A stretch of DNA of 64,000 nucleotides from Entoloma clypeatum. Taxonomy: Eukaryota > Basidiomycota > Agaricomycetes > Agaricales > Entolomataceae. Positions 53,751 to 64,000 of this stretch are shown here, piece after piece. Under the pieces are notes generated by a model. That model searched no databases and was not told where the DNA came from. It worked only from the letters and a program-made list of their open reading frames with translations. Position 1 is the stretch's first letter. Every line of letters begins with the position of its first letter. The DNA is taken from the NCBI GenBank assembly GCA_963565915.1, contig OY751493.1, positions 3,162,001 through 3,226,000 on the forward strand. Direction: 5' to 3'. The translations under genes were made by a program, and so were the position numbers.

Positions 53751-55027
53751 ATGAGCTTTCAGCATTTCCGTCTCGGGGAACTTGCTCTCCATCAGCCTTT
53801 GCCCCCTCATCTCGTCGGCTCCTCCACCACCACATCTTTCTCTGCACGTCCTCCTGATAACGCCGCCCCCACGAGCTCTTCCAAACAGGCAAAGCAGCCC
53901 TACGGCTCTGGCGATTCGGACGATGGATATACCTTGGTCTTTCCGAATGTCGAAGCCTTTCAGGCCTGGCGCGCTACTGAGGAGGAACGCCAGTCAGTTG
54001 AATTCGTCAAGGTCGGAACATCTACTCTGTTTCACCCGTTGTGTTAACTTTGAGGTAGGGAGATACGCATGGAAGCAAAGCTGTTCCCCCCCGGTTCAAG
54101 GACCACACCAAGTTAGTTTGTGCAAGGCACTCGCGAAGCGGACGGAAGAAATATGTGAAGAAACACCCAGATAGGGTCAGAAAGGTGCCTAGCCGCAAGG
54201 TGACAGACAACTCTGTATATCCTGGGTCGGCACATTTCTGAGTGCCGTTTAGCTGGAAGGTATCGGCTGTCCAGCCTCCATCAGCTACAAGACATATTTT
54301 GATTCGGATGAAGTTCGTGCTTGCTGTATGGCCCTTTCTTTCGCTCGAAGGGAGGATAGCTTATCGACATGTGTTAACAGATGTCTCACAACATTCTCAT
54401 GAGATTGGTCTTGCGAATCTTCCATTCACACGACGCGGACGCAAAGCTGTGGTCCAGCGAGAAAAGGAGAAATCACGCAACACTCAACCTTCAGGTGATG
54501 CTTCGAGCGCAGTAGCTGGCGCTGCTGCAACACCCGTTGTGACACCTGCAACCAATGCTGCAGCGGGCCCCTCATCCACATCGCAAACGGCCAATATGTT
54601 TTCCCCTTCAGTATCAATGATTGCTCCATTACCGGGGCAGCGATCCTTCCAGCCGCCACCGCCCCCGGCTCCGCCTGCGCAGCCCTTCAATTATCAACCC
54701 GGGCCGCAACCTTTTACGGCGCCCCCACCTGCGCAGCCTGTCGCATCGCATGACCGGTGGGAAAACATGACGACACTTTTCCACTCTATTCGCGACCATG
54801 CCCGGACATATGAATACCCAGCAGTTAGTGTTGCAGCACTGGAAACGATCTTGATCAGGTTGTACTTGGAGAGTCCCGTGAACGTCGGAATTGGTGTGCA
54901 ACCTGCGATGTCGGCAGTCATGCAGACTATGGCAGCGCCCCAGAATGTGGCTCCGGTGGCACCTCAGATACAAACGAGTATGTCGACAGGCAGCAATACA
55001 TCAGAGGACAGTATGGAAGAGGCGTAA
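53751..55027 (+). CDS. FAR1/WRKY-GCM1-like zinc-finger protein
   Basis: Exons 53751-54011, 54059-54199, 54253-54325 and 54381-55027 give 373 aa. A segment after TLVFPNVEAFQAWRATEEER reads HTKLVCARHSRSGRKKYVKK, HPDRVRKVPSRKLEGIGCPA, SISYKTYFDSDEVRACYVSQ and HSHEIGLANLPFTRRGRKA. The order Cys, Cys, then His-x-His, with a basic middle, matches the FAR1 / WRKY-GCM1 zinc fingers found in Mutator-like transposases and in transcription factors domesticated from them. No transposase core is present. The C-terminal half is Pro/Ala-rich with a final helix. A host DNA-binding role is inferred; the domain call rests on ligand spacing. Confidence 0.65.
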
Positions 55028-55105
55028 TGTCGAGAGTTATAGCACGTGATCGATAACCATGACGGCATGTATTTCTGATGAGTGACTTTTGAATCGACTG
55101 CCACC

Positions 55106-56865
55106 ATGTCCGCTCTCGCCTTTGCAAGACATGCCTTTGGCCGCGAAAAGCCCCATGTATGCTCCCAGTTTACCCGCACAAACCTTTATCTGAGACCTCT
55201 CTCTAAAAGTCATCCACCACAGACTGGATCGATATCCTCACTGCGAACAATGTGGAAGAAGAAGCCTACGATGGGTATGTTCAGCTTCATGCACTTGGAA
55301 TCGCCTCATCCGACTTGACAGCATTCCTGAACTCGTCGATTCGATCAACCTTCAAGCTGCAGGGTACTGACCTTTGGCAATCAGACTTTCACCCACTAAA
55401 CCCTTGGTATGATAGCCCCGCAGAGGCTTCTCGTGCGCTCCGGAAGAAACTCAAGCATGGAAACCCACACCAGCAATACCGCGCTCTGGTTGTCTGTGCC
55501 CTGTCAGGTTCCTGTGTGATGCAAGCTCACAGTTCTCGTAGCTTTTGAAAGCACTGGTGGAGAACTGTGGCCAAAAATTCCAGAGTACATGTCTATTTTT
55601 TCATTCCATCACTTGCTAATCTATTTCTGGTGTAGCCACGTTTGCCGATGGGCAACTCACGGATGCGATCAGGAATCTGGCCAGCGATTCCGGTACAGAT
55701 AAGAGAGTCAAGAAGAAACTTCTGCTTGTTCTTGCTTCCTGGCGGGATCAATTCAAATCAGAACCTTCCATGTCCTTAGTTGCAGGCCTCTACAAGCAGT
55801 GCAGTAGATCGAGCCGGGCTCCGAATCTTGACGAGATTGCTGGGATATCCCTGAATGATGATAAGAAGAAAACAGAAAAGGAGGAGGCAAAGAGGAAAGC
55901 TCGGCAAGAGAAAGAGGAAACAAAGGAGAAAGCTCGGAGAGAGGAAGAAGAGAGACGTCAGGCAGAACGCAATCGTCAAACTCGTGCTCCATTCATCTTT
56001 GACAAGGTGCATACCCTCGTTTGACAGTGGGACGTCCTTTGACGGCTGGCAGTAGGAAAAGCCCAAAATCCTGACAAGCATTGTCGATGCTTCTCAAGCC
56101 TCGAGCAATCTCATCAACGCTATCAAGGTAACCTGGTCTGTCACTGGCCATTCTGTCTATGTATAACATGCCTGTTTTAGCTCGTCAACACACAAAACGA
56201 TAGCCTTGAAACGAATGAACGGGTCCAAGATTGTCTTGAAAAGACGAAGAAAGCGAAAAAGGCTATAGTCCGTTACATACAGGTGTGCCGTGGTATTTCT
56301 CGATCTGTCCAATTTGCTGATGTCAATCAAGTTGGTGGAACACGAGGAGCTTATTGGGACCTTGATTGAAACTAATGAACGTGCAGTGGCCGCCATCCAG
56401 ATGTACGATGGTTTGAAAACGCAAGAACACAAATCTGCAGATGGTACTTCGCCCACGATGTCCTCTGGGCCTGGCCACCCCCCTCCTGAACGCGGTGATT
56501 ATGACTCGCAAGAGCGATATTCTGCTGAGATGAGGAACGCGGCCATCCATCCCGACTTGGAAGATTTAAGCTTTGGACCGCTGGGGGGGTCTTCCACCAA
56601 CCTTCCACCACCCCTCCACCCTTCTACGCGATCCGACGATGGTCGAGATCATCGAGGGTCACTCTCGGATTTTAGTGACTATGAATCATCAAACGAAGAA
56701 ACACATACTGCCTCCTCGAGAAAGCGCGGAGGAAAGGAATACTTCAATGTTTCAGATGATGATAATTTTACCGCGTCCAGATCGCCTCACGCATCAGCTG
56801 AGGCTGACCCATTCGCCGACCCGTTTGCGGACGAAGTCGCAGTGGGGACCATCAAGACATGGTAA
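55106..56865 (+). CDS. LSB5: VHS-GAT domain protein, LSB5-like
   Basis: Lsb5 is a ubiquitin-binding adaptor that links endocytic sorting to cortical actin. The start MSALAFARHAFGREKPH is followed by TTDWIDILTANNVEEEAYDG, PELVDSINLQ and EASRALRKKLKHGNPHQQYR, then FADGQLTDAIRNL and KKKLLLVLASWRDQFKSEPS, a complete VHS superhelix. A coiled Lys/Glu stretch (EKEEAKRKARQEKEETKEKA) follows. The GAT three-helix part is LVNTQNDSLETNERVQDCLE and LVEHEELIGTLIETNERAVA. The end has DPFADPFADE; DPF motifs can bind the AP-2 ear. About seven introns are present. CACGTG lies at 55043-55048, upstream. Confidence 0.85.
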
Positions 56866-57019
56866 TGATTTGTAGCTCGCTTTCAGACATTGCGAAAGCT
56901 TCAGAATGAATGGGTTGGATCGCCATAAGTATGTAATTCTATCCTAGTTGTATTTGCACTGCTATTTCAGGCATGCTAGGCGCCATTGCTTTGTATCTGG
57001 GGTAGAAATGTAACTTTAA

Positions 57020-58627
57020 TCAATTCCATTCAATGAACCGTCTTCCATTGTCCGCGTCAATCCAAAACGGTTTTAGGATACGTGGCAGGCGGACGCCCGT
57101 CAGTTCATTTTCTTGATTGAACAGCGCGCCATTCTCTAGGAGAGCGACAATCAGACGTGGTATAGCGGCGGCGGTTCCGTTCAGAGTATGGGCAAATGGA
57201 AGAGCTTGTCTCGAGGACGTAACAGTTTCAACTTCTGAATCCGTGGTGGAAGGCTGTCGAGAATACCGAACGTGGAGTCGCCGTGATTGATAGTCGGTGC
57301 AGTTTGATAGAGACGAGATCTCGCCCCAAGTGCCTCTTCCGGGCATCCATGCCTCAATATCATATTTTTGGTATGCGCTGGCACCAAGTTCTTCGGTGGG
57401 CATGTTGAGGACCCTTTGGCGACATTAAAGAGAGGCTACCATAGACTCAAAATGAGCTGACCTAAAAGGAAGACACAGACCCTCTGTTATAGTCTTTTGC
57501 ACCCCCAGCATTTCTTCCATCATGGCCTCGCTTCCTTCCGACGTCGTGACGGAAAACAACTCCACTTTTGTAAATTGGTGGACCCGATACAGGCCTCGAG
57601 TGTCGGCTCCACGTGCACCCGCCTCTGCTCTAAACGAGTGACCCATGCCGACCATCTTCATGGGAAGGATTGTTGGGGAAAAAACTTTGTTGGCAAACAT
57701 ACCCGCCAAAGGAATCTCCGATGTCCCGGAGAGTACGAGTTCTGGCGATGCAGGGGCAGTCTCTATGTGATACATTTGTGTCATAGGTTGGTCAGAGTTG
57801 TCGCGAGGTTCAAAGCCACAACGGCTCGCAATATCCAAACGCACGACGTCTGGCGTAAGGACAGGCGTGAACCCATGTTTGACGGCGACGGAAATGGCAT
57901 AGTTTGTAAGTGCTATCTCTAGCAAAGCGGCTTCATTCAAGAGGTAGTACCAAGAGGAGCCTGTCACGTTGGATGCACTCTCAAAGTCAAGAAGACCGAA
58001 CTTCTTGCATATGGTCATATGGTCGCGACCAGGATGACCAGGGACAGGCTCAGGTCCATGGGTAGATAGGATGATAGCAGCGGATTCCGGACCAGGTGGC
58101 GAGTTGGGATGAGTGTCATTTGGTATCGCCAAGGCAAGGCTAAGAAGTCGATTCTCCACTCCAGCGAGCTCGGCCTCCAAATCCGCGACTTCAGCCTTCA
58201 ATTGCGTTGCCTCTGCCAGAGCGGCTTTCTTCGCCGGAAAATCGCTTCTGTCCGCACTGTCCCGAATGCGGTCTCCAACTATAGACTGCTTGTTCCGTTT
58301 GGCATTGAGGATATTCTGGAGGCGCTTGTGTTCTCCGTAGGTCCGAGCAACGACTTCTACTGTACCAGGAGGAATGGGGGCTTTCCGGATTGATGCATTA
58401 ATCGACTTCTCTGATAAGTTTTCGACAATTCCTTTATAGTCAATTCGAGGACGTGGAAGGGGAGTCTTTGGTCGAGAAGCGGTCGCCTTAGAGTGACTGT
58501 GTCTGCTGATATGTTCTGACTCAATTTCACAATCAAGACAACAGCGTTACCAACGTAACAACAGCAGCTCACCACAAAACGAACGTAGCCGGCCACCTGG
58601 AAATGAGATTGAGGGACGAGCTAGCAT
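57020..58627 (-). CDS. DIA4: Mitochondrial seryl-tRNA synthetase
   Basis: The class II synthetase charges mitochondrial tRNA-Ser. Exon 1 starts at 58627 with [17 protein letters not shown], Arg-rich with no acidic residue, as expected for an import signal, and joins across a 57-nt intron to [16 protein letters not shown]. The N-terminal coiled-coil arm ([19 protein letters not shown]) is followed by [66 protein letters not shown] and [12 protein letters not shown] (motif 2), then [20 protein letters not shown] (motif 3). The last exon ends RFIEWN. A cytosolic enzyme would lack the leader and the GARGADTRG loop. Exons join near 57404-57460. Confidence 0.9.
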
Positions 58628-58702
58628 TACTTGCTTAGTCTCCGTGGCCGACCTTATAGACAAAAAGTACGACGCGTGACTGTGACTTGACGCGTTTGAA
58701 CC
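58628..58702. promoter_or_regulatory. Divergent intergenic region DIA4 / RFC4 (75 bp)
   Basis: 75 bp between the two start codons. It includes repeated GACGCGT-type words (GACGCG at 58670-58675 and 58689-58694). ACGCGT is the yeast MCB cell-cycle site and replication genes such as RFC are typical targets, so this is suggestive only. Confidence 0.4.
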
Positions 58703-60142
58703 ATGGAGTCGTCCTCGAAGAACGCGACCAAGCCGGCGGAGACTTCATATGAACTACCTTGGTATGTTTCGGATGGTTACTGTCACGAAACACAGCTCAT
58801 AAAAACAGGGTCGAGAAATACAGACCTAAATTGCTGGACGATGTCGTTGGCAATACCGAGACCATTGACCGCCTCAAGGTGATCGCGCGAGACGGAAACT
58901 GTCCCCATATAATACTTTCCGTGAGTCTTCTCCATTTTGAATCGGGGGGCGGTCTCATGATAAAGGTTTTCAGGGAATGCCCGGGATTGGTAAAACGACG
59001 AGTATACACTGTCTCGCACATCAGTTACTTGGAGAAGCATACAAAGAGGGTGTTTTGGAATTGAACGCATCCGACGAACGGTACGATATCCATTAATGAC
59101 TCCATTTTCAAGTTTAATGTAAACATCTTGTTTTCAAGCGGTATTGACGTTGTTCGAAGCAAAATAAAGCAATTCGCACAGAAGAAGGTCACTCTGCCTC
59201 CTGGTCGACATAAAATAATCATCCTCGACGAAGCGGACAGGTGATAATCTTGTGCTCCGGATGGCTTGGCTGATTTACGCTCTCGACCAGTATGACAGCA
59301 GGTGCTCAACAAGCTCTCAGACGTACGATGGAGATCTATTCAAACACGACGCGTTTCTGCCTTGCCTGTAACATGAGTAATAAAATCATAGAACCGATCC
59401 AAAGTCGCTGCGCGATCCTTCGGTATGCGAAGCTGCGGGACCAGGAGGTTCTGAAGCGTCTTTTGGAGATCTGCGAAATGGAGAAGGCACGTCCTTGTCG
59501 TTCTGACGGAGGGCTTGGCGTGGTGTCCTTATTCGCAGCATAGGTTGAGTACAACGATGATGGTCTGACTGCCCTCATTTTCACTTCAGAAGGGGACATG
59601 CGGCAGGCCATCAACAACCTCCAGTCTACACATTCAGGGTTCGGTTTTGTATCAGGCGACAATGTGTTCAAAGTGTGCGACCAGCCACATCCGATTATTG
59701 TTCAGGCCGCCATTCGTTCCTGTATGAAGGGGGATATTGAGGGGGCAATGGAGAAGCTGCAAGAATTGTGGGATCAAGGGTATAGTGCGGTCGATATCGT
59801 TGTGACTATTTTCCGCGTCGTGAAGACGTTTGATGAGTGAGCGCGACTGGTTTATTTGCTATCTGAACATGACTGAAGCTGAGCAAGGATGCCTGAATAC
59901 ACGAAACTGGAATATATCAAGGCGAGGATTGTTTTATTTTTTTGTGCAAGTTTTCTTCTTAGACCTTGGGCACAGGAGATTGGTTTCACCCATATGCGAA
60001 TATTGGAGGGGGTAGGTACACTGATACAACTTGCTGGGCTGCTGGCCCGGCTCTGTAAAATGGTAAACGCTTTCCTACTATCTTTGACATATGAATTGAG
60101 TCTCCTCGACAGAACATGAAGCAAGATCTTTTCAAGATTTGA
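58703..60142 (+). CDS. RFC4: Replication factor C subunit 4 (human RFC2 orthologue)
   Basis: This AAA+ clamp-loader subunit helps load PCNA. Exons rebuild [20 protein letters not shown] then [15 protein letters not shown], Walker [11 protein letters not shown] (the yeast Rfc4 form), [20 protein letters not shown], Walker [21 protein letters not shown] (DEAD), sensor 1 [19 protein letters not shown] with the SRC arginine finger, [15 protein letters not shown] and FKVCDQPHP. The C-terminal collar holds [20 protein letters not shown], ending NMKQDLFKI at 60142 after a last short exon. About eight introns are present. All catalytic motifs are intact. Confidence 0.94.
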
Positions 60143-60227
60143 ATTTTTTTACCACTGCAATGAATAGTCGAAATGTATGACTCATTTAGATCGTGACATG
60201 AAAGTGTGACATACTTCAAATCCATTC

Positions 60228-61117
60228 ATGGTCCAGCAAGGGACAGCGGTATCGAGAAGGCTCGAAAGCGTGAAGAATATCATCATCGTTCTATCAGGAA
60301 AAGGCGGGGTCGGGAAATCATCGGTGGCAACGCAACTTGCGCTGAACCTCTATGCCGCATCTCCAAGCATGAAAGTTGGGATCTTGGATGTGGATCTGAC
60401 TGGACCGTCTATCCCGAGAATGCTAGGCGTAGACGACCAAAGCGTCCATCAGAGCAGTGACGGCTGGGTGCCCGTGTACGCAGATGGACCAGAGGCGCGG
60501 CTGGCTTGCATGAGTGTGGGGTTCTTGTTGAAAAGGAAGGAGGACTCGGTTGTCTGGAGGGGGCCGAAGAAGAACGGGATGATCAGGCAGTTCTTGAGCG
60601 ACGTGCGATGGGGCGATCTGGACTATCTGGTGATAGATACGCCACCAGGTTGTGGACCTTTCATTCACGACAGTATCCGTGTGTGATTGACGGATGCCCC
60701 CCCTTTCACGTAGGTACGTCGGATGAACATCTGTCATTGTTGGAACACATGGCGCCGGTGCACTCTCGCCTGTCGGCCGTGATCGTGACGACACCGCAAG
60801 CGGTTGCGCTGATGGACGCGATGAAATGTCTGTCGTTCACGCGAGCGGTGAATCTGCGGGTGCTTGGGCTGATCGAAAACATGAGTGGGTATGTATGCCC
60901 GTGTTGCGGGGAGGTGAGCAACGTGTTTTCGAGCGGTGGAGGGAGGGAGATGGCGCGACGGGAGGGACTTGAATTTCTGGGGAGTCTGCCGGTGGAGGTG
61001 GAGCTTGCGAGCGTGCTGGACGGTGGGGGTGGGTTAGTTGTTGTTGGATACATGGGGACGGCGTCTGCGAAGCTGTTTGGGACGATGATGGGGGGTATTT
61101 TATCTGCTACAAATTAA
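60228..61117 (+). CDS. CFD1: Cytosolic Fe-S cluster assembly factor CFD1 (NUBP2)
   Basis: Cfd1 is the deviant-Walker P-loop partner of Nbp35 in the CIA scaffold that builds 4Fe-4S clusters in the cytosol. The start at 60228 reads [20 protein letters not shown], then [19 protein letters not shown] (P-loop GKGGVGKS), [29 protein letters not shown] and [10 protein letters not shown]. One intron splits PPG-TSDEH. The cluster-binding pair lies in [10 protein letters not shown] (CPxC spacing). Nbp35 itself would have an extra N-terminal four-Cys ferredoxin-like site, which is absent, so Cfd1 is the right call. Confidence 0.93.
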
Positions 61118-61181
61118 GGTTTGTTGCCTCGTTCATGTTGAAAAAAGGCCAGAATAGGAAGAGGTCCCCTCGCTTCATGAC

Positions 61182-62603
61182 ATGCACGACGTTCCCTACA
61201 CGACCCCGGAAGAGGACCCCTTCAACGTACATCCAAGACGACACTCCAGCCTCCTCAACAAGTGGTTACAAGAACAGCACTCTCAGAACATCCACCTCAC
61301 GGCTGGCTACGACCTCGTCGACGACAACGACATCCCACAAAACATCTCTTGCGAACGCGAGGTCCGTCCTCCTTTTCTTTTGATAAATATGAGCGACAAG
61401 TCACCTTGAAAATGAGGTCCCTTCCACCCCACGATCTTCTCGGCGCACCTCCAAACTTCTGCACACCCCCTCTTCTTTCCGCCACTTCAACCTAACCTTT
61501 CGTTCGGCATCTCCTCCATCGGATGGAGGCTCACCGCGCCTCTCTCGTTTTTCTTTTCTTCCACGCAGCCAGCGCAACAGCACCGACCCAGTTCCCTCCA
61601 CAAACAATCGCCACAACAGATCCTCAAGCCTCTCCACTCTGAATCTGAACCACCCTTCCTCAAGTGAAACCACCAGCGTTGCACCATCGTCCCGATGGCG
61701 TCCTTCCATCTTGGACCACTTTTCCCCCTCCCAAACACCCGTCGTCCCCTGTGATGCACAGTGCCGTCCAAGCATGTCCTCCGCTGATACATATACTTCC
61801 GCCTCCCCGACCACCGTTGAGACTGACTCCCTTCAGACTCCCTCAAACCTAACTTTGATGGACCCAATACGCTGTCCCAGCTCAGTCTTCAAATCCAAAT
61901 CTGGCTTTGCATCATCCAGTTCAGTTTGGTCCCAAAAAAACGTCACCGTGCCCAGTCCTTCTAGTCCTGCCCTTCTAAGAGCGGGGCCCCTCTTGCCGTC
62001 CGCTTCGGGTCTTTCTCAAAAATCCTTGGGCTCACGATTACCGCTTGCTATGAAATCCACCACGCAGTTACCGAATGCACAGGCCACTAATGGAGATGAA
62101 GACGACCTCGATGAAGACGATGGTGGCAGCACCAACGTCGATGTACAAGCTCTTAAGCAACGCCGTCCAAGTCGTCCCCAGATCGCTTACTCTGCCAGTG
62201 GCACTTTACCTCGTGTCAAATTCGCGTCACTCAGTTCGCGTCAGCGGAAAAAGAAAAAACTCGTCGTCAGCGGTATCGGAATCAACGAATCCAGAAGATT
62301 CGAGGGCGTAAAGCGCTGGTGTGAGGTAAATAGCATATTCCTTGATTCCTCATGTCCATCTCTGATCCATTCATGTGATCTAGAGCTTTGGCGAAGTGAG
62401 CCAAATTGTGAGAATGCCTAATGGAGATCTACACGTCCACTTTCGTCTCGCAGAAGTGGCCGATACTGTACGCATCTTGCTAGCCCCTTCTTTTCGTAAA
62501 GGCTGATTGACAAAAAAAACAGGTCTGCCGGCTACGGGCCAAAGTGTACATCGCTGGAGTCGGCAGTGTACAGTTATCGTGGTTCATTGGTGACAAACGC
62601 TGA
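61182..62603 (+). CDS. RRM-like hypothetical protein
   Basis: Exons 61182-61361, 61417-62325, 62384-62467 and 62523-62603 give 417 aa in one frame. The start MHDVPYTTPEEDPFNVHPRR is followed by SLLNKW. A long Ser/Pro/Arg-rich middle has acidic (GDEDDLDEDDGG) and basic (SSRQRKKKKLVVSG) patches. The last 65 residues, RRFEGVKRWCESFGEVSQIV, RMPNGDLHVHFRLAEVADTV and CRLRAKVYIAGVGSVQLSWF, have the beta-alpha-beta-beta-alpha-beta order of an RNA-recognition fold, with weak RNP motifs. RNA binding is inferred. The first intron acceptor is AATGAG, chosen because it alone keeps the frame. Confidence 0.65.
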
Positions 62604-63548
62604 ACCTCTGTATAACCATGTCCATGGTTTGCCCATTTTTCTTACTACATTGGAACTGAAAGCTCATCGTCTCTCAGATGTATATCTTGTACGAACCATT
62701 CACGTCCACCAACACTATCCCTTCCTTTTAATCGTAGTAGCCATGTCCACCTCGCGAGCGAAATCATGCCGTGCGTCATCTTTACAGCTGACAAAAAGTT
62801 GATCCTGACATCAATCTAGATTCATGTCAAGAGCCTTTCCATGCAATATACATACCCTTCACTACCAAATCCGGCGGATATCCAACTTCCTCATTGCCAT
62901 ACCATTCCACGATACCCTTATATCACCTGTGTATATCCTCTCGATCACCCTTCTTTCCGCATTCATGGACTATACCATCCATTCATTGTAACCTTACAAC
63001 ATAATCAGTGGCTTGATAGTCAATGAACTGTGCGATCATAGTCCAGAGAAAGATCTCTGTCGGGGGATCACCTGAGTGGCCTACTTGGGATGCGTGGGGC
63101 AACTCCAAAACCCTCATCTCAATCTCAAAGAGATGAGCCCTCAAGAGAAACGTGCCAATAGCGTCATTACAACGCGACAAAAACATCTTTTTTTTCATAA
63201 TACAGGAAAGGCAACGGGCTCTTGTCGAAGGCGACAATGGCCGCTGAGGATTTTGGGATGGCATAGTGGTACATGTCGTACAATGGGCGAAGGTGTGCAG
63301 ATGTAGAAAAGAGTGTAAGCTAGCGGAATTGCAGGAAAACTGGAAAGCAGATGTGAGAAAAGAAGTGCGTGGAATGGCGGTACAAAGCGCCGATGGGGGA
63401 TTGGGATAGAAGAATGAAAGTGTTGGCGCTCCAAGGACGAGCCAAGGGGAGAACAACGAATGAGGAGAGAAATGCGGTGGCAAAAAAAAAGGAGCTAAGT
63501 CGACGAAGAAGAAAAGTAAAGGCACAAGCGATGTCCATAGACAAAGGA
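62604..63548. other. Intergenic region, no gene supported
   Basis: 945 bp, the longest empty stretch apart from the ATG-free interval. AT-rich and pyrimidine-rich parts suggest 3' ends of two convergent genes. A minus-strand frame of about 45 codons near 62990-63120 reads protein-like but lacks clear splice links. No tRNA pattern. Confidence 0.4.
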
Positions 63549-64000
63549 TTAAAAAGCATCTCTGTCTCGGCGGTTGACAGCCCATTGATTCCATTCGCCC
63601 GAATTTTGGTTTAGGTGAGCAGCACGAGATCCTGCGTGAGCATCACTGTGTGAATGATATCCTGTGTGGTTCATGTTTCCTCGAAGGTGGCGATTTGTGA
63701 AAGGGCGAGCTTGGTTGTTCCTGCCGTTATTGTTGAATGGGTTGTTCTGCTCTCTCCTGGTAGCCTGTCGCCTGAACTGCAAAGATAATTGCCCTCCTCC
63801 GTCAGGATAACCTCCGCGATATCCCGCAGCATTGGTTGAAAGAGCAGGGCTTTGAGTGATATGAGGAGTGGAATGTTGCTGTGATATGAAGCCTTGATTG
63901 GGGATCCACGCCATGCTTGGCGCGGGAGGCATGTTAGACCGAGAAGCCATAGACGGGCCAGGAAAATGATAGGCATGGGACTGTGGAAATTGTGGCCAGC
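63549..64000 (-). CDS. C-terminal end of an unknown disordered protein (runs off the right edge)
   Basis: The minus-strand frame is open from the window edge to a stop at 63549. It reads WPQFPQSHAYHFPGPSMASR, SMAWIPNQGFISQQHSTPHI, GGYPDGGGQLSLQFRRQAT and an Asn/Gln/Arg-rich part (NNPFNNNGRNNQARPF), ending NRRDRDAF. Low-complexity N/Q/R/G tails like this are frequent in RNA-binding proteins of mRNA decay or translation control, but the domain that would name the gene lies outside the window. Confidence 0.55.
   Translation of the reverse strand, partial: WPQFPQSHAYHFPGPSMASRSNMPPAPSMAWIPNQGFISQQHSTPHITQSPALSTNAAGYRGGYPDGGGQLSLQFRRQATRREQNNPFNNNGRNNQARPFTNRHLRGNMNHTGYHSHSDAHAGSRAAHLNQNSGEWNQWAVNRRDRDAF

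Noticed and set aside
53751..55027. A complete Mutator-like transposon around the FAR1-like gene
   Set aside because: There is no transposase catalytic core and no terminal inverted repeat, and the flanks are intact housekeeping genes.
61401..61867. Minus-strand ORFs opposite the RRM-like gene
   Set aside because: The plus strand gives a four-exon frame with consistent phases; the antisense frames have none.
1..64000. Biosynthetic cluster, CRISPR array, virus or other mobile system
   Set aside because: No polyketide or peptide synthase, no regularly spaced repeats, no integrase or reverse transcriptase was seen; the genes are mostly conserved housekeeping functions.

Overview
The window is nuclear DNA of a filamentous basidiomycete, most likely an Agaricomycete. 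Coding regions are broken by many short introns (about 47-60 nt), intergenic spaces are very small, genes lie on both strands with no operons, and the proteins are eukaryotic and fungal. I see no transposon, CRISPR array or rRNA, and no tRNA I can support. A 200-base run of N at 47746-47945 marks an assembly gap. Exon joins were worked out by hand from reading frame, splice sites and family motifs. They have not been checked against RNA.

Layout. 1-4151: the 5' part of RRP5 (rRNA processing), head to head with the splicing factor SF3A2. 4457-9021: two disordered hypothetical proteins. 9100-16424: SLD2 (replication initiation), an F-box-like protein, the proteasome lid subunit RPN5 and the mitochondrial ribosomal protein Rsm25/mS23. 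16504-21226: an intron-rich peroxisomal acyl-CoA ligase, then MED7, a possible small ORF and a BCL7-like protein. 21377-28292: a membrane protein resembling apolipoprotein N-acyltransferase, an ATG-free stretch, a small conserved protein and a large disordered protein. 28776-35772: ADE5,7 (purine synthesis), an ankyrin/CCCH zinc-finger protein and glycerol-3-phosphate dehydrogenase. 35816-42212: SED5 (Golgi SNARE), NOP6, a disordered protein and RRB1. 42248-47465: a PA28/REG proteasome activator built from microexons, head to head with TAF1. 47946-49694: a PacC/RIM101 pH-response factor, cut by the gap, then a myosin regulatory light chain. 49838-56865: an AYR1-like reductase, a secreted PLC-like phosphodiesterase, UTP11, a FAR1/WRKY-GCM1-like zinc-finger protein and an LSB5-like VHS-GAT protein. 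57020-64000: mitochondrial seryl-tRNA synthetase, RFC4, CFD1, an RRM-like protein and the end of one more gene.

Most genes are housekeeping: ribosome biogenesis (RRP5, NOP6, RRB1, UTP11), transcription (TAF1, MED7), proteasome (RPN5, PA28), replication (SLD2, RFC4) and traffic (SED5, LSB5). They do not form one pathway. The strongest signals beyond ordinary annotation are: an array of PacC consensus sites filling the space upstream of the pacC-like gene; a PA28 homologue whose model needs exons of 5, 9, 14 and 18 nt; a 4-nt first exon in SF3A2; eight divergent gene pairs with only 43-105 bp between start codons; and about 1.1 kb with no ATG on one strand.
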